NCBI GenBank assembly: GCA_949841235.1
Contig: CATKZA010000016.1
Span: 1 to 11,058, forward strand
DNA: 11,058 nt
Direction: 5' to 3'
Source: an uncultured Clostridiaceae bacterium
GTDB taxonomy: Bacteria; Bacillota; Clostridia; Lachnospirales; Lachnospiraceae
Below the pieces are notes generated by a model. The model saw only the letters and a program-made list of their open reading frames with translations, did no database searches and was not told the DNA's origin. This document shows positions 8,047 through 11,058 of this stretch, one piece after another. A program made the position numbers and the translations under genes. How positions within the stretch are numbered: the first letter of the stretch is position 1; each line of letters starts with the position of its first letter.

Positions 8047-10161
8047 ATGAAGAACAGAAAAAAATCTCTGACACTACTACTCAGTGCCACACTGTTGCTC
8101 AGCCCATTCCAAAATGTGCTGGGAAGCGCAAAGCCTGCCCGGGGCGCAGAGTATGGGGCGTCCGGCTCCAGCGTAACCGCAGACAACAGGCAATCAGAAC
8201 CCATCGGAGAGGGAAACGAAGTCGCTTCCGTATCTTTAGGGAGTTTTCATAGTGCGGCAGTCACCAAGAACGGTGAACTATACTGCTGGGGGGGTAATAC
8301 TGATGGTCAGGTGGGCAATGGCTCAAAAGAAGTTCAGACAGTTCCTGTCAAGGTGCTGGAAAACGTCACCTCCGTATCTTTAGGGTTTGGACACAGTGCG
8401 GCAGTCACCAAGAACGGCGACCTGTACTGCTGGGGGAAGAATGATTATGGTCAAGTGGGCGATGCCTCAAAAGAAGAGCAGACAGCCCCTGTCAAAGTGC
8501 TGGAAAACGTCATCGCCGCATCTTTAGGGTATTATCACAGTGCGGCAGTCACCAAGAGCGGTGACCTGTATTGCTGGGGGAAGAATGATCATGGTCAGGT
8601 GGGCGATGCCTCAAAAGAAGAGCAGACAGCTCCTGTCAAAGTGTTGGAAAACGTCACCTCCGTATCTTTAGGGTGGAATTACAGTGCGGCAGTCACCAGG
8701 AGTGGCGACCTGTACTGCTGGGGGCATAATGGGTGGTATGGTCAGGTGGGCAATGGCTCAGAAGAAGACCAGACAACCCCCGTGAAGGTACTTGGGAATA
8801 TGCCTTCTGCTTCCGCCACCCCGGAACCCACTCCCGGCAGCACACATACACACGACTATGGGGTAAACTGGAAAAACGATGCAACAAGCCATTGGCATGA
8901 ATGCGAATGCGGAGAAAAAGCAGATAAGGCAGAACATATAGAGGACAGCGGAACCGTGACGAAAGAGCCAACAGATAAGGAAACAGGCATAAAGGAATAT
9001 AAATGCAGTACCTGTGGATATGTGCTAAGAACAGAGGAGATACAGAAATTACCGCCAAGCCATACGCATCATTATGGTTCCGATTGGAAAACGGATCCGG
9101 CAAGCCATTGGCATGAATGCGAATGCGGAGAAAAAGCAGATAAGGCAGAGCATACAGAGGACAGCGGAACCGTGACGAAAGAGCCAACAGATAAGGAAAC
9201 AGGCATAAAGGAATATAAATGCATTATTTGTGGATATGTGCTAAGGACAGAGGAGATACAGAAATTACCGCCAAGCCATACGCATCATTATGGCTCTGGC
9301 TGGAAAACAGATACGGCAAGCCATTGGCATGAATGCGATTGCGGAGAAAAAGCGGATAAGGCAGAACACACAGAGGACGGAGGGTCTGTGACAAAAGAAC
9401 CGACCAAGAAAGAAATCGGTAAAAAAACATACAAATGCAGTGTGTGCGGATATGTGACAAGAACGGAAGATATAGGCAAGTTAGAAGATACAAATAAACC
9501 AAATAAGAATCCTGATACAGAAATGTCACAGGATAAACTGCCGTCGATTTCCAAAGAGGAGGGAAAAGAGAATAGTATCCAGATAAACAAAAAAACTTCC
9601 TTCGGCTGGACAGGCAATTCTCTGGCCGTAACGTGGAACAAGTTAAAGAAAGCATCCGGATATGATATTTATGCGGCAGTTTGTGGCAATGACTTCGGTG
9701 AGATTACATTGTCTGTGAAAGAAGGTAGCAAGACCCATGCAAAAATTAAAAAAGTGAATGGAAAAAACATTAGCAAGACAACAACTTACAAAGTTAAAAT
9801 ATATGCATATATGCTAGCCAATGGAAAGAAACAATATATTGGCACATCCAATGCTATGCATGTTGCCGGAAGCAAAAATAGAAAATTTACCAATGCCAAG
9901 AAGATTAAGATTGTTAAGACTTCCTTTACAATCAGAAAAGGGAAGACCAGGACAATAAAAGCAAGCATTGTAAAAGATGATAAAAAGAAAAAATTGCTTT
10001 CCAAAAAGCATGGGCCAAAATTAATGTATACATCCTCAGATGAAAAAATAGCAGATGTAACGCAATCTGGGAAAATTAAGGCAAAGAAAAGAGGAAAGTG
10101 TATCATTTATGTACATGCATTGAATGGCATCAGCAAGAAGGTAAAGATAACAGTGAAATAA
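8047..10161 (+). CDS. Secreted RCC1-repeat protein with Cys/His repeats and Ig-like domain
   Basis: The 704-residue product starts with a signal peptide (MKNRKKSLTLLLSATLLLSP, cleavage probably near 26-34). Residues 59-251 hold four RCC1-type repeats of 48-49 residues, each with S-L-G, H/Y-S-A-A-V-T, G-x-L-Y-C-W-G, GQVG and PVKVL. A complete RCC1 propeller needs about seven blades. Residues 267 to about 481 hold three 72-residue repeats with HTHxYG, SHWHECxCG and YKCxxCGYV, a likely zinc-binding CxC plus CxxC pattern. An FN3-like segment follows (about 516-606, LAVTWNKLKKASGYDIYAA), then a lysine-rich BIG2-like domain (about 615-704). There is no LPXTG, SLH or terminal membrane anchor, so attachment is unclear. 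GCGAGG (8034-8039) lies seven bases before the ATG. The function is unknown; adhesion or surface binding is inference. Confidence 0.9.
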   Translation: MKNRKKSLTLLLSATLLLSPFQNVLGSAKPARGAEYGASGSSVTADNRQSEPIGEGNEVASVSLGSFHSAAVTKNGELYCWGGNTDGQVGNGSKEVQTVPVKVLENVTSVSLGFGHSAAVTKNGDLYCWGKNDYGQVGDASKEEQTAPVKVLENVIAASLGYYHSAAVTKSGDLYCWGKNDHGQVGDASKEEQTAPVKVLENVTSVSLGWNYSAAVTRSGDLYCWGHNGWYGQVGNGSEEDQTTPVKVLGNMPSASATPEPTPGSTHTHDYGVNWKNDATSHWHECECGEKADKAEHIEDSGTVTKEPTDKETGIKEYKCSTCGYVLRTEEIQKLPPSHTHHYGSDWKTDPASHWHECECGEKADKAEHTEDSGTVTKEPTDKETGIKEYKCIICGYVLRTEEIQKLPPSHTHHYGSGWKTDTASHWHECDCGEKADKAEHTEDGGSVTKEPTKKEIGKKTYKCSVCGYVTRTEDIGKLEDTNKPNKNPDTEMSQDKLPSISKEEGKENSIQINKKTSFGWTGNSLAVTWNKLKKASGYDIYAAVCGNDFGEITLSVKEGSKTHAKIKKVNGKNISKTTTYKVKIYAYMLANGKKQYIGTSNAMHVAGSKNRKFTNAKKIKIVKTSFTIRKGKTRTIKASIVKDDKKKKLLSKKHGPKLMYTSSDEKIADVTQSGKIKAKKRGKCIIYVHALNGISKKVKITVK
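8221..8799 (+). repeat. Four tandem 144-147-bp RCC1-coding repeats
   Basis: The units start at 8221, 8365, 8509 and 8653. The first three are 144 bp; the fourth is 147 bp because it gained one codon in HNGWYGQVG. Units 2 and 3 are almost identical in DNA, including synonymous sites, which points to recent tandem duplication or gene conversion. Confidence 0.9.
8845..9489 (+). repeat. Three tandem 216-bp Cys/His-coding repeats
   Basis: Units start at 8845, 9061 and 9277 with an exact 216-bp (72-codon) period. Units 1 and 2 are nearly identical over most of their length, while unit 3 has diverged (EPTKKEIGKKTYKC in place of EPTDKETGIKEYKC). The divergence pattern suggests that unit 3 is older and that the latest duplication made units 1 and 2. 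Confidence 0.9.
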
Positions 10162-10363
10162 GTGGGGGAGACCATTTCATTTATTATAGGCGAACCAAGC
10201 ACACATGTTTGTGAGGACGCAGCAGGATCACGAATCGAGTTCATGATATAATGATAAACAAATCGAGCAAACGTCCTTGCGAGAGTGTAGTATGATGGAT
10301 GCTAGAGAAAGGAATGAACAAAGGTTTTTTAAAAATAAAAATGTATTGTTAGTATAATAATAA
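10162..10363. other. Gap after the surface protein gene, no convincing gene
   Basis: I see no RNA gene or strong promoter here. ATCGAG occurs twice (10234-10239 and 10262-10267). TATAAT boxes at 10247-10252 and 10353-10358 lack a good -35. A 21-codon frame at 10292-10357 (MMDARERNEQRFFKNKNVLLV) has only a weak purine stretch upstream and is probably chance or a remnant. Confidence 0.5.
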
Positions 10364-10398
10364 GCCGGGGTACCCGCTTTTCGCTAAAGTACCCCGGC
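10364..10398. terminator. Probable bidirectional terminator between convergent genes
   Basis: GCCGGGGTA (10364-10372) pairs perfectly with TACCCCGGC (10390-10398). An inner CTTT/AAAG (10377-10380 with 10386-10389) can also pair. CTATTT follows on the plus strand and TTATTATTAT follows on the minus strand, so U-rich tails exist both ways but neither is a pure run. Its location between two genes that point at each other supports a shared terminator. Confidence 0.65.
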
Positions 10399-10483
10399 CT
10401 ATTTAAACGTAAATCAAAATGTTCAAAATTTGTAAAGTAAGAACGCTAATTTTGCGCTCTTCTTAGGTGTGCGCCTCAGAGGA

Positions 10484-11058
10484 TTAACCATGCAGATACT
10501 TGTTGTAATCCTCTGCTGTGGTTACGCCCTTCTTCCAGTCATCCATTTTCTGACGGGTTGCATCCATCGTATCCTGGCAAATCTGAGGCAATTTCTCTCC
10601 CCAAGCCTTGGTAGCCTTGTCATATCCCTTTTCGATGGCAGCCATCATCTCGTCTGCCTTTGCGGTATCCCCACCGCTGAGGGCGATTGCCATGCTGACC
10701 AGGCGGTCGGAAGTCTGGTTTACACCCCAGTAGCCATCCTCAGAAATGCTCTGCTTTGCATTTGCGATATCTTCCGGGCTTGCCATAGCAGCTGCGCCGC
10801 GGAATGTCTTTGCCAGATTCATGGAACCTAAAGCGTTATCAGAAAGTCCTGCAATATCAAATAAGTTTCTCTGCTTGCCCAGCAAATTCTGTACCAAAGA
10901 CTGCATAGAAGCAATGCGGGCTTCCTGATCTGCCTTTAACTTGCCAACGATGGCATCCCTGTTGTAAAGTTTGTTTCCCTTGGTTACTTTCTCGTCAGAC
11001 TTCTCATACACAACGCCTTCCGTCGTGTTCTTGTCATTCTTGCTGTCTGCAGCTTCGG
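10484..11058 (-). CDS. Conserved hypothetical protein, N-terminus outside the window
   Basis: The minus-strand frame is open to the right edge; 190 residues are visible before the TAA at 10484-10486. A GTG at 11011 is in frame but not a convincing start, since the upstream codons (EAADSKNDKNTTEGVVYEKS) continue naturally. The protein is mostly helical and soluble. It has a linker-like N-terminal part, then KLKADQEARIASMQSLVQNLL, and a C-terminal part with SEDGYWGVNQTSDRLVSMAI, GGDTAKADEMM and AIEKGYDKATKAWG. I recognise this C-terminal pattern as one that recurs in uncharacterised Lachnospiraceae proteins, but know no function for it. It has no Cys, no membrane helix in view and no catalytic motif I can name. 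It converges on the surface protein gene. Confidence 0.8.
   Translation of the reverse strand, partial: EAADSKNDKNTTEGVVYEKSDEKVTKGNKLYNRDAIVGKLKADQEARIASMQSLVQNLLGKQRNLFDIAGLSDNALGSMNLAKTFRGAAAMASPEDIANAKQSISEDGYWGVNQTSDRLVSMAIALSGGDTAKADEMMAAIEKGYDKATKAWGEKLPQICQDTMDATRQKMDDWKKGVTTAEDYNKYLHG

Noticed and set aside
8693..9187. Minus-strand open frames across the repeat region of the surface protein
   Set aside because: Their internal repeats simply mirror the plus-strand repeats, and they have no start signals.
8221..9489. Regularly spaced repeats resembling an array such as CRISPR
   Set aside because: The repeats are 144-147 and 216 bp with no spacers, lie in one frame and encode protein repeats.
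10246..10252. ATATAAT as the -10 of a promoter in the gap after the surface protein gene
   Set aside because: There is no acceptable -35 at 15-19 bp, and no gene starts downstream on the plus strand.
10292..10357. A 21-codon frame starting with two ATG codons
   Set aside because: There is only a weak purine stretch upstream, the sequence is AT-rich, and the translation matches nothing I can support.

Overview
The window reads as a chromosomal stretch from a Gram-positive anaerobe of the class Clostridia, most likely a member of the Lachnospiraceae. This rests on the style of the ATP synthase proteins, strong AAAGGAGG-type ribosome binding sites, the PIN toxin/antitoxin pair, the RCC1/Ig-like surface protein and the minus-strand gene at the right end. 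The assignment is by recognition only.

Positions 1-6821 hold an F1Fo ATP synthase operon in the classical order atpB-atpE-atpF-atpH-atpA-atpG-atpD-atpC. The 5' end of atpB is cut by the window edge. A perfect 19-bp intrinsic terminator closes the operon at 6852-6895. Subunit c carries the residues known to bind sodium in Na+-translocating c rings (Gln31, Val62, Glu64, Thr65, Thr66, Tyr69), so the enzyme is predicted to be Na+ coupled.

Three gaps inside the operon are unusually long: atpB-atpE (157 bp), atpE-atpF (160 bp) and atpA-atpG (233 bp). They are rich in inverted repeats. The atpE-atpF gap can fold into a closed three-way junction. The atpE-atpF and atpA-atpG gaps share diverged copies of one repeat, with a compensatory base-pair change between them. 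atpE, whose product is needed in many copies, is therefore flanked by structured RNA on both sides and has the strongest ribosome binding site of the operon.

Positions 6997-7714 hold a type II toxin-antitoxin pair with its own near-consensus promoter. The small antitoxin overlaps a PIN-domain toxin by 17 bp. A 332-bp gap follows with a possible minus-strand gene remnant, a candidate promoter and a near-perfect 50-bp palindrome.

Positions 8047-10161 encode a 704-residue secreted protein. It has a signal peptide, four RCC1-type repeats of 48-49 residues, three 72-residue Cys/His repeats, an FN3-like region and a C-terminal Ig-like (BIG2-like) domain. A hairpin at 10364-10398 probably terminates transcription between this gene and a convergent minus-strand gene, which runs off the right edge and encodes a conserved hypothetical protein.

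I see no clear new defence or metabolic system. The most interesting material is the repeated structured RNA inside the atp operon, the palindrome ahead of the surface protein gene, and the mosaic surface protein itself.
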